64,000 nucleotides of DNA, taken from contig OX155980.1 in the NCBI GenBank assembly GCA_944548615.1, positions 1,234,282-1,298,281 of the forward strand. Reading direction: 5' to 3'. The DNA is from Micropterix aruncella (taxonomy: Eukaryota; Arthropoda; Insecta; Lepidoptera; Micropterigidae). The position numbers and the translations under genes are program-made. Every line of letters starts with the position of its first letter. The stretch's first letter is position 1. Positions 45,486-56,129 of the stretch are shown here, in pieces. The notes under the pieces were generated by a model. That model was not told where the DNA came from. It saw only the letters and a list, made by a program, of their open reading frames with translations, and made no database searches.

Positions 45486-46076
45486 TCGCAGATTATCTAT
45501 AAGATTATTATATTATTGAAATTGAGCATCTACACTTTTATCGGGTCACTTTTCAGTTTGTCAAAAAATGACAAAATGTTATGTATAAAGCACCGAGTCT
45601 GCGTGATAATATCACCCTTCAACTTCAATAGCTTCAGGTTAGAAAATATGGTCTCCATTGCTCAACTAATAGGCAAGTAATGATGTTTTATCCGCACAGC
45701 ATTTTATGATATACATAATATCGAGGGTATACTGATGAAACCCACTAAATGTAAAATTGACTGTTTTGAGAAAACTCAATTTAAAGGTTTGACTGTTGAA
45801 ATAACATACTTAGGTGACTAGTATCCTATGTCAAAAAATATTATATGTTCGTCCGTTTAATTAACTCTTAGATGATATACATACATTTAAGTATATCACA
45901 TTTGAATCCTTATAGAAAAATAAAAACTGCTAGTGGGCGTGATTTTAGATGGTTTTATCTGTACATATAATTAATGTTTTCATATGTTATTTATATTATA
46001 AACACTGCAAGTGTGTTTATAAAGGTTTATTTGTATTGAAATAAGCATAATATCATTATCATTAACATTTACTTTT

Positions 46077-46745
46077 TTTTAAATTTTTTTTTTATTTGTT
46101 GAGTGGGGCTTTTCTAAGGTCTTTATGAGCCTTGTAACACTGCGACCATTGCTGATCTACTGTGCTCGCCACCTACTATAGTTGTAATGATAAGTAAGCC
46201 TCGTGTCATTTAAGAACCGCAGCAGGCTTTTGGCGCCAGATTGTTTTACCTCCTCAGGTTGGAGGTAGTGACCAACCAGGTGGTTGTATCTTTTACGCAT
46301 CAGCGGGCCACACTCGCACATGAGGTGCTGGGGAGTTTCCTCTGCCCCTTGGCAGAACCTGCACATTTTTGTGTGTTTGAGCTTGAGGTTGAACATGTGT
46401 TTGTTCAGGCCACAATGCCCCGTGAGCGCCCTTACCGATATTTTTAGCGATAGGGCCTCACGGGCCGTCTTACGGTCGTAAGGCTTAATAAGCGCTTTGG
46501 AATGATTCAACCCTGGCGTGTTGTTCCAGTGGTTGACGGATTGTTCTAAACACATTTGTTTGAGCATTAGGTTTGCAAGGCTTTTTGGTACGCCACAGCA
46601 AGGTTCAGGGCCGTATAACGTTCCCTTTGCTCCCGTCCTAGAAAGTTCGTCGGCTTTTTCATTTCCCTCGATTCCTGCATGGCCGGGAACCCATCTTAGT
46701 ATTACCCTGTTCTTTTCGCCCAGGGAATTCAGTAGTGATACTTTT
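46077..46745 (-). pseudogene. LINE RNase H and C-terminal domain (R1/I/Loa-like), 5'-truncated
   Basis: One frame is open from about 46745 to the stop at 46157. It begins LLNSLGEKNRVILRWVPGHA, then GIEGNEKADELSRTGAKGTL, YGPEPCCGVPKS: the RNase H block WVPGH-GI-GNE-AD-LAR with catalytic D, followed by the GPEP--G linker. The C-terminal part has LTGHCGLNKHMFNLKL and MCRFCQGAEETPQHLMCEC, the TGH---- CR-C---EET--H-LC-C domain of R1/I/jockey-group LINEs. A 3' UTR and a poly-A-like tail reach about 46077 on the minus strand. AACATTTACTT at 46064-46074 and 46796-46806 is a candidate target duplication. The frame is undamaged, so the insertion is fairly recent. Confidence 0.85.
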
Positions 46746-46834
46746 ACTTACTTATCATTTTATTTTTTTTAAATTAAATGATAAGTAAGTAAATGAACAT
46801 TTACTTACTTATCATTTTATTTTTTTTAAATTAA
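46746..46834. repeat. Rearranged 5' junction of the LINE insertion
   Basis: The same 32-bp sequence (starting ACTTACTTATCATTTTATTT) occurs at 46746-46777 and 46803-46834. Between them is ATGATAAGTAAGTAAATG, the inverted form of its first part. It looks like a templated insertion made during 5' end joining of the retrotransposon. Confidence 0.85.
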
Positions 46835-47018
46835 CTAATGGGAGAAAATTACTAGGAATGCTACCTACGTAATACAGGAGACAGTGGAAAATAAAGCATA
46901 TATTTTTTAAAATGTTTATTGAAAATTAAATTAAACTAGGTACAAATTTCAACAAAAAGTAGTATTCTAATGTCGATCTAAACAAAACGAACTGTAGTAT
47001 TGGTAACAGTTTAGGATA

Positions 47019-48590
47019 TTAATCTTCTATTTCATCTTCACATTCATATACGTGTGGTTGTGGGAGGCGATCCCCCACGTTAGAATCTGTACGTAGGCTG
47101 CCGTACCATCCATGAAGTTCTTCTGAGATAACTCCTTTTTGGCATAGCTTTATCAGATTGTTTTTCTTAGCCTGGCTTATGGGCAGTGTTTCTGTGTAAA
47201 GATATTTTAAGTCACTAGAAAGCATGTGTGAAACATCAACCCGTCGTTGCACTGCCGGAGAGTTGTGTGTTGACCTTTTGTTTCTGGAAGACAAAGCTCT
47301 CGGAGAGAAAGTATCGGAGATGTCGATATACCTGAATGTGTCCGACATGTTATAATTGATAAATATTTTGTTAGTTTCCCCTTTCATATACCTCATTCTT
47401 TTAATTTTCAACCCTTTTACTTTAATGCCTTGGTCATCCTTTATTCGGTTTAGTATGATTTCATCAGCGAGTGTTTTTAAATCAAGAAAATCGTGATATT
47501 TAAATTCTTTAATGGTATTGGTAGAGTATGGAGCCAATTTCGCAACTACCCCGCTTACCATTTATTTCTGACCATGAAAAACAGTAGGCATTATTGGGGG
47601 TCGGTGCTTTATAGATGGTAAGATTGTATACACACAATTTACGAACGTAGTATAACAGACCAACTTTTCCAGATGGAATTTGCAATACTGCTTGCAAATC
47701 AAAAGTAATTGACATGAAATTATTTTCCTTGTTTGCCCTTTCTTTATTATTCCTTTTCTCTTTATTGCATTGTTCTTTTCGTGCAATATGCTCTTGGTAA
47801 TTTTGTTCCAAATTAGACTTTTCTTTAGATTTTTCATAGGTAGTGCACACAAGGCATTGGTCTTTCTTCGGTACAAAGACGCTCAGGTTGTAATTTGTAG
47901 AAAAAAAAAATACGTGTGGCACTCGAAGACTGCCGCGGTAAAGCTATTGCATCGCATTTTTAACAACTTACGCCATTATAATTATTTTAATTTTATTTAT
48001 TTTATTTTTTCTGATATCAGATAACTGCGCTCTATCGGAAAACGTTGAAATTATTCCGAATCATTTGCGGCTGCGAAAGCATTTTAAACGTCTTCCGATA
48101 GAGCGCCGCGCACGAATATATTATTCGATAAAGCAAAAAAAACGGATTATTCGAAAAAAATCGTATATAAAAAGATAGATAATTAAATTATCTTTAAAAT
48201 GGTGCAGGTTTCATAATAATACGCCAGATAGTATTTGCGTAGTAGTCGTTTTTGTGTTCGGTTAGACCTAATTTCACAAATTAATTACGCTATGTAATAT
48301 AAACAAAATCTAAAATATTCAAAGCTAAGAATATTAGGAAAATGTTCTTGTTTAACATATATTTTTTTCGAATCGTAAGCCGTACTCGTTTAGACGTAAT
48401 TATCAGTTTAAAATCATTAATTTTCGTTAAGAAATTTCTTCATTCGATCGCCGCGCTGGCCCTAGGCCCGCGATAAAAGCTATGCAATAGCTTAAAATCG
48501 ACGGTAAGTAACTTCCGAAACAGGCTGATCGATATTAGATTCTGTACAATTATCCAGGTAGACTGTAGGCCATAGTATGATCACCTGACA
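47019..48590 (-). pseudogene. Decayed transposase of an uncharacterised family, split by a family A insertion
   Basis: On the minus strand, upstream of the insertion (48590-48494), the frame reads PTVYLDNCTES, NIDQPVSEVTYRRF. After the insertion it resumes STNYNLSVFVPKKDQCLVC, a coiled Lys/Glu-rich stretch, FDLQAVLQIPSGKVGLLYYV, YNLTIYKAPTPNNAYCFSW and GKRGSCEIGS. A frame change at about 47560 is followed by a 180-aa frame ending in HGWYGSLRTD and an acidic tail. The order Y-RIF---YNLSF--PKKDQC--C, DLQAVL--P-G--S-LYY--KL-VYN-TI---, CY-W-E---RG--EI-S marks an arthropod transposon-type ORF family I have seen but cannot name. The middle, probably catalytic, portion is deleted. Ends: see the TIR element 45725-49246. 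Confidence 0.6.
47914..48493 (+). repeat. Family A element, copy 10, inserted in the transposase pseudogene
   Basis: Full length except for a 20-bp deletion in the hairpin apex (GCTGCGAAAGCATTTTAAAC). It splits an otherwise continuous transposase reading frame at a T-run (minus strand CGATTTT | ... | TTTTTTTCTAC), so insertion into a poly-A/T target is directly visible here. Confidence 0.9.
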
Positions 48591-49582
48591 GCTAGTTTGC
48601 AAGCGAAATTAAGCGAATACAACACTACTGACCATAAACGTAAATCAACTGTCCATCATTAGCTAACTTCGTGATAATAATGGTCAGTAAAGTAATTCAA
48701 TGACATTTAGAGCTTCTATACTGTACAGTATTGTTCCCACATTTCCTTCCTATTCTCTGTTAAAATAACTTCATTGTATGTATTGGGTTTTATTTGAAAG
48801 TATTTTCAAATTTTCTAACCAAATGCGAACTGCTTTTAACAAACTTAACACACTTTAGAGGGTTTTAATTGTTAAGAAAAATAAATATCTTCAAAATTTT
48901 ATTTATTCTAAACGGCTATTGTTATTTAAGGTTTTCAAAATATATATTCAGTTGTCTTGAATATATATTTTATGACAACTGATTAATAGCTCTAAAAGTC
49001 TTTAAAATATTTTAATAGGACATATTTTAAAAAAAAAATACCGTTAAATGAAATTAGATGCATTTATCTGTTTAAATGTTAAAAAATATGTTGGTTATTG
49101 GTTTATTGCGTCTAGCTAACTTTGGAATGAATCACCGTAGCAATTAGTGGGTTTTATCTATCGATAGAGCTTGAAAAACTATACAAAACTGCATTTTCAC
49201 TCATTTTGGCCAATTTTGTCAATTAGTGGGTTTTATCAGTATACCCTCGATATGTGGGACTCATTATTACAAAAAGCCACGATAACATTTTACTAATGAC
49301 TGTTTAGAAATTAATAATGACCTAAGATATGCCGTGCTATGGTAATCAGTTATCTATTAAGACTCATTTAATATCTCACATCACATAATTAGGTCATTAT
49401 TTAATTACTCTAATTCTAAAATAATACTTAATCCGAAAATATTAATAAATGTAGCAATCGGTACTATAATAAATGCAGATGTATAATACTGTTTCATCGA
49501 GCAAGCGTAATTCATCGATAAGCAAATCGACGTTAGCCGCATCCACGGAGCAGCCCGTGGCCGCATCCTTGTGACAGCTCGG

Positions 49583-49619
49583 TTTATTACCCCATCGGAA
49601 CGTTCCTTTGGCCCGTACT
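49583..49619 (-). repeat. Outer inverted repeat, right
   Basis: Reverse complement of 45000-45036 with two differences. With the left copy it brackets 4.6 kb including the inner TIR element. Confidence 0.85.
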
Positions 49620-50861
49620 TTAGTCAAACAAATTATGATGGCATGCTGTTTTAATATATATTTATAATAATAGCTCTATTTAAGAAAAGAAAATTTATCC
49701 AACTATTGAATTAAATAAAAATAATACGTAAAACTCCTGTTACTGTGTTAAATACTACGTAAACTACCTATTTTTTATCTACCTAGATCGATAAAGTGGG
49801 ATATTTTTTTAAATTTCCTGTCTTGAAAACTTTTATACTTCATTGGAAACCTAACCTGTAAATTCTATTGGGTTGCCTAGGTTAGTTCACATAAAAACCA
49901 GCATCAAATTTCTGCTGCAGAAAATACCTTATTTTCTGGTAAATTTAGAAAGAAAATTATATATGGAGACGGATACGGATATTAATTTAGGGCGTTTTTT
50001 TTCGCAAGAGCTACCGGCCCAATAGAACTTAAAAGTTATATTGCGAACATATTGCTACACAGATTTTTAAAAAAGAGAAGAAAGAAATCAGGATAGGAGT
50101 TAATTTTTTTTTTGAGCGATCCATGTAAAGTTAGTAAAAAAATCGTCGGTTTTTTCTTTAATAGTAGATATCTAAAACATTAAACTTTATTTAGTAAAAT
50201 AGAACTTTTATTCAAGAATGTACAACATAATAAAATAATTAGAACGCCATAACAAATAGTTTGACCAGTATAAAGCAACTAATAGGAAAATCGAGAGATG
50301 AAATTGAAAAAAACCAAGTTACTAAATTGAGTTAAATATCTCGGAAATAAGTAAATATCGCTAAACATACCCAAGGATTTTTTGATAGCTAATGAAATCT
50401 TCTATCACCGTGCCAGCTGTAATCGCGATTTAATGGATCTTCCAGAATATGTATTTACGTTTAACTGACAATTAATTTCATTCTAAAATCTTACGAATAT
50501 ATTAATAACTTAAAAACTTACTTTTATTTTGGAGCTGAAAATATAATTAGATTTGTAATTGAGAAATGTATAAAATAAAAACCTACGTTATCCAAATTTT
50601 TTAGAATATTCAGTTTTTTTAAATTTATGGTTTTAATTAGTAACGTTCCGGTTACAAGCTTAAAGAAATATTAAACAAATAAACTATTAAATAAAAGTAC
50701 AACAAAGATATCAAACTTTGATATAGCATATTATATTTTTCATAAAAATACACACGCAATATGGAGGGTGAGGGCTAAAAAAAATAATATTTTCCAATAA
50801 CATCATGTGACATACCGAAATAAAGATTAATGAAAACGGGTAATTTGCCCAAAAATAACCG
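49620..50861. other. AT-rich DNA without recognisable features
   Basis: No gene and no repeat shared with the rest of the window. Confidence 0.4.
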
Positions 50862-50992
50862 GTAATAAGATTGATTTTACGACATATTTAACCGATAAAT
50901 AGCTGGTTAACTTCAAGAAATTTAACTCTCAGATCAAAAATTTAACTGTTTATCTAAAAAAGATTTTTGTAATCTGTTTCATTATATTGTAT
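50862..50992. repeat. 131-bp duplication, copy 1
   Basis: Identical base for base to 51453-51583, same orientation, start-to-start distance 591 bp. Confidence 0.97.
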
Positions 50993-51181
50993 ATTTTAAC
51001 AGTAATTTCTTAAACTTCTACCTATATAGTTTTACCAAAATTTAAAACTTGTATGTTTTCTGTAATATTTTGTGTTATTCAATCAGTGTTACAACATTCA
51101 ATAACACAAAATCGCATAACACGCGAAACCAGCAAGACTTGCATCCTTGCAAAGTGCGACTAGGTAAGGTCAGAAATAGTA
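50993..51181. other. Spacer between duplication copy 1 and SINE copy 2
   Basis: Contains AATAACACAAAATCGCATAA. Otherwise nothing. Confidence 0.3.
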
Positions 51182-51453
51182 TGTTTGTTTATACTCTTTA
51201 TTGTGAAATGTCACAATGGGCGGGTTTATTGTCATATGACAATCTCTTACAACCAACCCTACTATGACGTGTTAAATGTATGTGTGCGTGTAACATGTGT
51301 GTAAATGTGTGTCTTGTTATTGCATTCGATCGACAGAATTGAAAATGCAATTCCGTTAATTTGATCCCAACGGAAAATGGTGACCCAGCCGGGAATCGAA
51401 CCCGGGACCTTACAATGTAGATCAGGCGACCTAACCACTATGCCACCGGGCCG
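51182..51453 (-). mobile_element. tRNA-derived SINE, copy 2
   Basis: Minus-strand head CGGCCCGGTGGCATAGTGGT, then TAGGTCGCC (A-box region), and a perfect B-box GGTTCGATTCC (51392-51402), then the body shared with copy 1 and a tail ending AATAAAGAGTATAAACAAAC. The head is better preserved than copy 1, so pol III signals are intact. No short target duplication is evident; the head end lies exactly at the start of duplication copy 2. Confidence 0.88.
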
Positions 51454-51583
51454 TAATAAGATTGATTTTACGACATATTTAACCGATAAATAGCTGGTTA
51501 ACTTCAAGAAATTTAACTCTCAGATCAAAAATTTAACTGTTTATCTAAAAAAGATTTTTGTAATCTGTTTCATTATATTGTAT
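51453..51583. repeat. 131-bp duplication, copy 2
   Basis: Identical to 50862-50992. It starts at the very base where the SINE head ends (shared CCG before TAATAAG). Confidence 0.97.
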
Positions 51584-52308
51584 TTTTATTATATAGTATT
51601 ATATAGTATCCTGTTTCATTATATAGTATCCTGTATCAGTCGAATATTTTTTATAACAAGATTCCATTGTGCGTCAGGGGTCTTGGAGACGTTCAATTTA
51701 AGAGCAAGGTCTATGATATGCTTATTAAGAACCCAATGTATTCTGTTAAGGACTTTAAGAGTACTGATTTTCCTAATCTTCCATAATTATTTATATTACA
51801 ATCTTTTCTTATTTTTTTTTAAATTTCATATTTGATTATTTACATTACTAAATACAATTATTGAATATCTAAGATGGATTATATTACAAAAAAAATATAT
51901 TAACTATTTTTATTGCGACATTGTTATTGATTTAATTTTACATTTTTATAATTTTAATTTCACTGTTTGATAAACGACTCTTCGTTTTTATATTTTGACT
52001 TTCTGCAGTATTTTAGCAGCTCCAATTAATTAAAAAAGATCTTGGATCTTTGTTTTAAATTAAAATAGTATTTTTTTTACAATTGCAAAAAATTGCCGAT
52101 ATTTAAAAAAATATTATACCACAAAAGGTATAATACCAGTTATTCAATTTGACTATACCAAGAGTAGGGATTCCTACCAACTGGCTTATTTCAAAATTAA
52201 AAATTTAAAAAAAATAACAATATTAGTCCGTTATTAACGGGCTTTTAGCCTAGTATGTACCAACATTGATTATATAGGGTATTGGATACTACGCCATACT
52301 ATGTTTTA
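51584..52308. other. AT-rich DNA
   Basis: No gene. TATATAGTATCCTGT is repeated near 51600-51635. A short near-palindrome TACCACAAAAGGTATAATACC lies around 52116-52137. Confidence 0.35.
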
Positions 52309-53243
52309 GCAACCCTTTTGCGCTGACTAAATGCAGGTGGCGCTGATAGCTTCGTCCCTAAACACTAGTAGAAATATTAGAACAGCCCCCAGCATTTCCT
52401 CGTTCAAGGCCAGGCTCAAGGAGCATATAATCCTAAAACCATAAACCAGCCAACCCTCCTCTTCCCCCCTCCTTTTCGCTTCCTTTTCTTTCCCTCCTCT
52501 CCTTCCTTTTCTCTGCGTCTTTATTTAATTTTAGTATTTTTTTCCCCTTTTTTTATATCTTTTTCTTTTTTGTTTTCTGTCTGTTTCTTTTTATTATAAT
52601 CACTTTAATTTTTAGTATTCTTTTAGTAGCCAACGTAACAAATTATATTATAAACTTAAGCTATAGGTTAGCTGATAGACATTGCCGCAAGGCAATAAGC
52701 TCGCCTTTTTTATTTTGAAATAAAGAGTTTTTTATTATTATTATTATTAGTAGAAAAATATTTTTTGCCACCTATAATAACATTCTATAATAACAATGAA
52801 TGTTTTTTTTTATATAAAGGACTGATTGGTTATAAAAATTAAACATTCAGCAGTTATTAGTACCATCTATAGCATTTCTTATATAGGCCGACTACATCAC
52901 AGAAATAATACGGATAGGTGGAATGCCATCTGTTAGACTAACTGAATATTTTAGTGTATAATTATTACTTATTGACAACTGTATACCAAATTACCAATTG
53001 ATTTCTATATGTAAATAATATTAAAATAATAAGAGGTAGTATGATAAAAATTCATTTGTCATATATAAATATTTTAATTCGAGATTATTTTGAGAGTGTT
53101 TCGAACGCCATCTATACTACGCCGGCATACTGATGTACCGCGAATGCCGCCTTACTGAACATAAGAGAAAATTTATCAATATTTGGAACTGTTAGTGCCA
53201 TCTACAGGAAGCGTTTCGTAGTAAAATTCTAGCTGTCAAAACG
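52309..53243 (+). repeat. Family C repeat, copy 2, interrupted by a LINE tail
   Basis: Left part (AACCCTTTTGC, GCAGGTGGCGCTGATAGC) to 52374; right part from 52757 (CCATCTATAGCATTTCT, GCCGACTACATCA, GAACGCCATCTATACTACG, CAATATTTGGAACTGTTAGT). The longest copy, showing the family extends at least 550 bp without coding capacity. Confidence 0.6.
52375..52747 (+). mobile_element. 5'-truncated LINE: RT C-terminus plus 3' UTR
   Basis: Target duplication TAGTAGAAA at 52366-52374 and 52748-52756. The first ~70 bp encode IRTAPSISSFKARLKEHIIL then a stop, the FK-RLK--L ending of a LINE RT. The 3' UTR has a C/T-rich stretch (52450-52560), GCCGCAAGGC inverted sequence, AAATAAAGAGTTTTTTATTA and a (TTA)n tail. 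Confidence 0.8.
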
Positions 53244-53345
53244 TAGTACGGCGTTGGGCATTTTAATAACCACGCACACAATTACTAAACAACTATGATT
53301 CGCAACGACAAACGTTGATTCGCAACGACTTGTATACAAAATGTT
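53244..53345. other. Spacer with AACGTTGA motifs
   Basis: CAACGACAAACGTTGATTCG and CAACGACTTGTATACAAAAT resemble units of the array at 53930-54290. Confidence 0.4.
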
Positions 53346-53499
53346 GACTCTGTGAGGGACCACCCCTCACTGGACTCCAATTTGCTCGTAGTGAGGAGGT
53401 GGTATCATCAGTTTTCTCCGTAGTGAAAGGCGTTCTTGATGATGCTGAAGTTGTTTATTGAAGAACTTGGTTGATGATTGCCAGATGTAACGCTTCCGA

Positions 53500-53730
53500 G
53501 TAGTTGAGTCGCGGCGCGGAGTTTAGATAAAGAGTGCTCGAAGATGATGCTCGCGGATAGGATGGCCGATGACCACTTGAAGATTGATATCGCAGATGTG
53601 TGCTCGAAGGATGAAGCGCGGCGAGAGACTTGAAGAATAATATTCGCGGAGGGTGACTACCCTAGAATGATAATGCGAGGTATGCACGCGGAAGGCGACC
53701 GCTCGAGGATGATAATTAATTGGTCGAATG
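53500..53730. repeat. Degenerate GATGATG/CGCGGA tandem-like stretch
   Basis: Loosely repeated pieces such as CTCGAAGATGATGCTCGCGG, CTCGAAGGATGAAGCGCGGC, GAATAATATTCGCGGAGG, GAATGATAATGCGAGG, CTCGAGGATGATAATT. The 106-aa minus-strand frame across it is a by-product. Confidence 0.5.
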
Positions 53731-53929
53731 TATCGGTTTATATACTGTACTACATGACGCAATGTTGAGAGCGTGGGGAAAATAAGTGTGTCGATTGAAT
53801 CGATCAGAAGAAATTGACATGAGTCACCGGCTTGCGACTGCATTAATTACCGAAATTAGATGGAATTTAATAGCGGTACACGTGTAGAATTGATTGTGTT
53901 TGCGATTATGGATTTCTTTAGAATCTAAT

Positions 53930-54290
53930 GCTTTTGTTGACTTGATATGTAGGACGAAGTTCCTACAACTCACAACGAGTTGTATTGACTCACAAGAAGT
54001 TGTATGCACATCGTTGTTACAACAAGATGTATGAACAAAGTTGATTCACAACGAGTAGTATACACAACGTTGACTCACAAGGAGATCAACGTTGAGTTAC
54101 AATGAACTGTGCATAAAATGTTTTCACAACGAGTTATATACAAGACATCAAATCACAAGGATTTGTATAAATAATATTGACACAGATGAAGTTGGATACA
54201 CAACGATGAGCTACAATGAATTTTATACACAACGTAGTCACAACGAATTTTATACACAATGTTGATTCCAACGAGTTTTCGTAGATAAAA
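53930..54290. repeat. Degenerate minisatellite, ~30-35 bp units
   Basis: About ten variants of a unit like TACACAACGTTGA followed by CACAACGAGTTGTA. Unit boundaries drift; the ACAACGAGTT and ATACACAACG elements recur throughout. Non-coding. Confidence 0.7.
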
Positions 54291-54624
54291 TTTAGATTGG
54301 TTTACAGTCAGTAGCTGGATTTTACTATTATTATACCATTCTTCTATTCGAGAAAAGGCACTCAGAATCTAGCAGATCGGTCGTAGTGGATGGGAATGCA
54401 TTACTACAATTGTTTTCGCCGCAGAAGAAAAACGAGGACAGGGTGAGAGTTCGAAGCAATAAAATCCATTATCGGATTGATTGGTGTTTGAGCAGTCGCC
54501 TAGTCGCCCAGTCGACCCGGAAGAGGGAGAAGGGAGAAGGTAAACGCGACAGAGCAGGTGAGAAAATGCGGTAAAACAGGGTCGGATCTGTTAGTAAAAC
54601 GTATATAATATCATTAAGTACATC
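54291..54624. other. Unassigned DNA
   Basis: A purine-rich run (about 54520-54570, GGAAGAGGGAGAAGGGAG) and nothing else notable. The 62-aa frame there is unremarkable. Confidence 0.35.
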
Positions 54625-55315
54625 TTGCGGTGTCAACTACAACGGGCGAGCCCGTCACCACAGGACGTTTTAACGATTAGTCGTTCTATCGCCCTGCAGT
54701 GAACGTAGAGACTTTGGACAGTACATTCTACGTCCAGCTACGTCAACAACCCGTGAGAGTCCAACGCCTTACCGCGAGTTAGCCAGGAGTAACCCGGCGG
54801 GCTCGAGATACTCGCGCCCTCACTTCCAATTGTGACCAGATTTCTCCGGTCTCTCGATTGGTACCGAGTTCGAGGTCGCTTGCGCGGTCCTCTCCCTTAT
54901 GAAGCGGTGAAACGGAGAGCACAACCGATTGGAGCAAACCCCGCACGGTGCGCAGACCGTACAATCTTCGCGGACCAAGGCGTCCTTTGCCCGCCTCTTA
55001 CCCGGGATCGGATGGCCAATGGTCAATTCCAGAGCAGTCGCCATAAGGTACGCAACCACCCCCGCTCTATAGGAAACAGTACAGTTCCCAGACTCCCCCG
55101 ACTGTTAGTCGGAGAGCACAACCGATTGGAGCAAACCCCGCACGGTGCGCAGACCGTCCAGGGGCGCCAGAGGTTTGATTCCCAGGGGAGACTGGTTGAC
55201 CCAGTGTCCTACCCAGGACTCGCACCCCATGCGAGGAGGCCGTCGGATGGGTGTTGACCCGTGAGTGTGACCGACCCTGGACACATGGGTCATCGTGGCC
55301 AACTCATCATGGGCC
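54625..55315 (+). repeat. Family B repeat, best-preserved forward copy
   Basis: From GGTGTCAACTACAACGGGCG to GTGAGTGTGACCGACCCTGG and CATGGGTCATCGTGGCC. Nearly identical to 22770-23410 for most of its length, so the two are young relative to other copies. A ~45-bp block (GAGCACAACCGATTGGAGCA then AACCCCGCACGGTGCGCAGA) appears twice, near 54915 and 55113. Confidence 0.75.
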
Positions 55316-56041
55316 CGTTATCATTAAGTACAGTTGAAACTCGCTTTTGACATCAATATTTAAGAATGTGTACCAATCTAACCGCTCACTTGCCTGACTG
55401 AACACGCCATGAAAGTCGCTCCGCCCTACTTTTTTGATAAATATTAAGTTCTTTTCCTCATAAACCATACACGCAGTTAAGGTTGATTATGTATTGATTG
55501 ATTAATTGATTTATTTATTTTATTACCAATTGTGTTAGTTGTATATTTTTGATATTCATGGTAAACTAGTGACTAGTGGCTGCAAAACAAACCAAGAAAT
55601 ATATATATGTCAAAAATGTTCATATTGCACAGACTTTTAAAATTTGATATTTACAATCGACTATTTGTATTTATTTCATTTTTGACATTTTAATTTTTAC
55701 CTTATTTTAAACATTTCATTTTATAGTCAAATTATTTACTGACTTTGTAACATATTTAGGACTACTGTTTTTTTTCACTCTTTTATTATATATATTTAGC
55801 GCGTTTATATAATTGATTTGTCTCCATCCTCCTAATCACTTCCAATTCCCTGCCTTTCTCAGCAACTTACTCTTTTGGCTAAATACTTAATGTAAAATTT
55901 GTGATTTTAATATAAATATGCTAATACTTCTTTCAATTGTAAATATCGCATTAAACGATTATACGCGAAATGATTTAGTTTTTTTTTCTGTATAAGTAAA
56001 TAGGTTGTATGCGCTGCATGTTTCTAGAGCCCGTAATGGCT
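55316..56041. other. AT-rich DNA ending in a repeat F copy
   Basis: 55826-56040 resembles 29986-30245 (LINE 3' UTR-like repeat F). The rest is featureless. Confidence 0.45.
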
Positions 56042-56129
56042 AATAGGATAGAAAACGAATTTACCGCGTGAAATTTGTAGGACCCGACGTTTCGGTGACG
56101 TTGCAGCCGCCGTTGTCTAGGGTAGACTC
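56042..56129 (-). mobile_element. Penelope-like terminal fragment
   Basis: Reverse complement of the terminal region seen at 17610-17697 and 32218-32303 (AAATTTGTAGGACCCGACG, GCAGCCGCCGTTGTCTAGGG). No ORF part. Confidence 0.85.

Larger units (their letters stand above)
45725..49246 (-). mobile_element. Decayed DNA transposon with 24-bp TIRs and TCGA flanks
   Basis: GGGTATACTGATGAAACCCA (45725 on) is matched by the reverse complement of 49223-49246 (one mismatch in 24). Both ends are flanked by TCGA (45721-45724, 49247-49250), a candidate 4-bp duplication. It encloses a minus-strand transposase pseudogene (47019-48590). Later insertions lie inside: a LINE fragment and a family A copy. A partial repeat of the right TIR (CAATTAGTGGGTTTTATC) occurs again at about 49141-49158. 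The 4-bp TSD would fit Sola-like elements, but I cannot confirm the superfamily. Confidence 0.6.

Noticed and set aside
53523..53843. 106-aa minus-strand frame rich in His/Tyr/Arg
   Set aside because: Produced by the degenerate tandem stretch; no start context and no motif.
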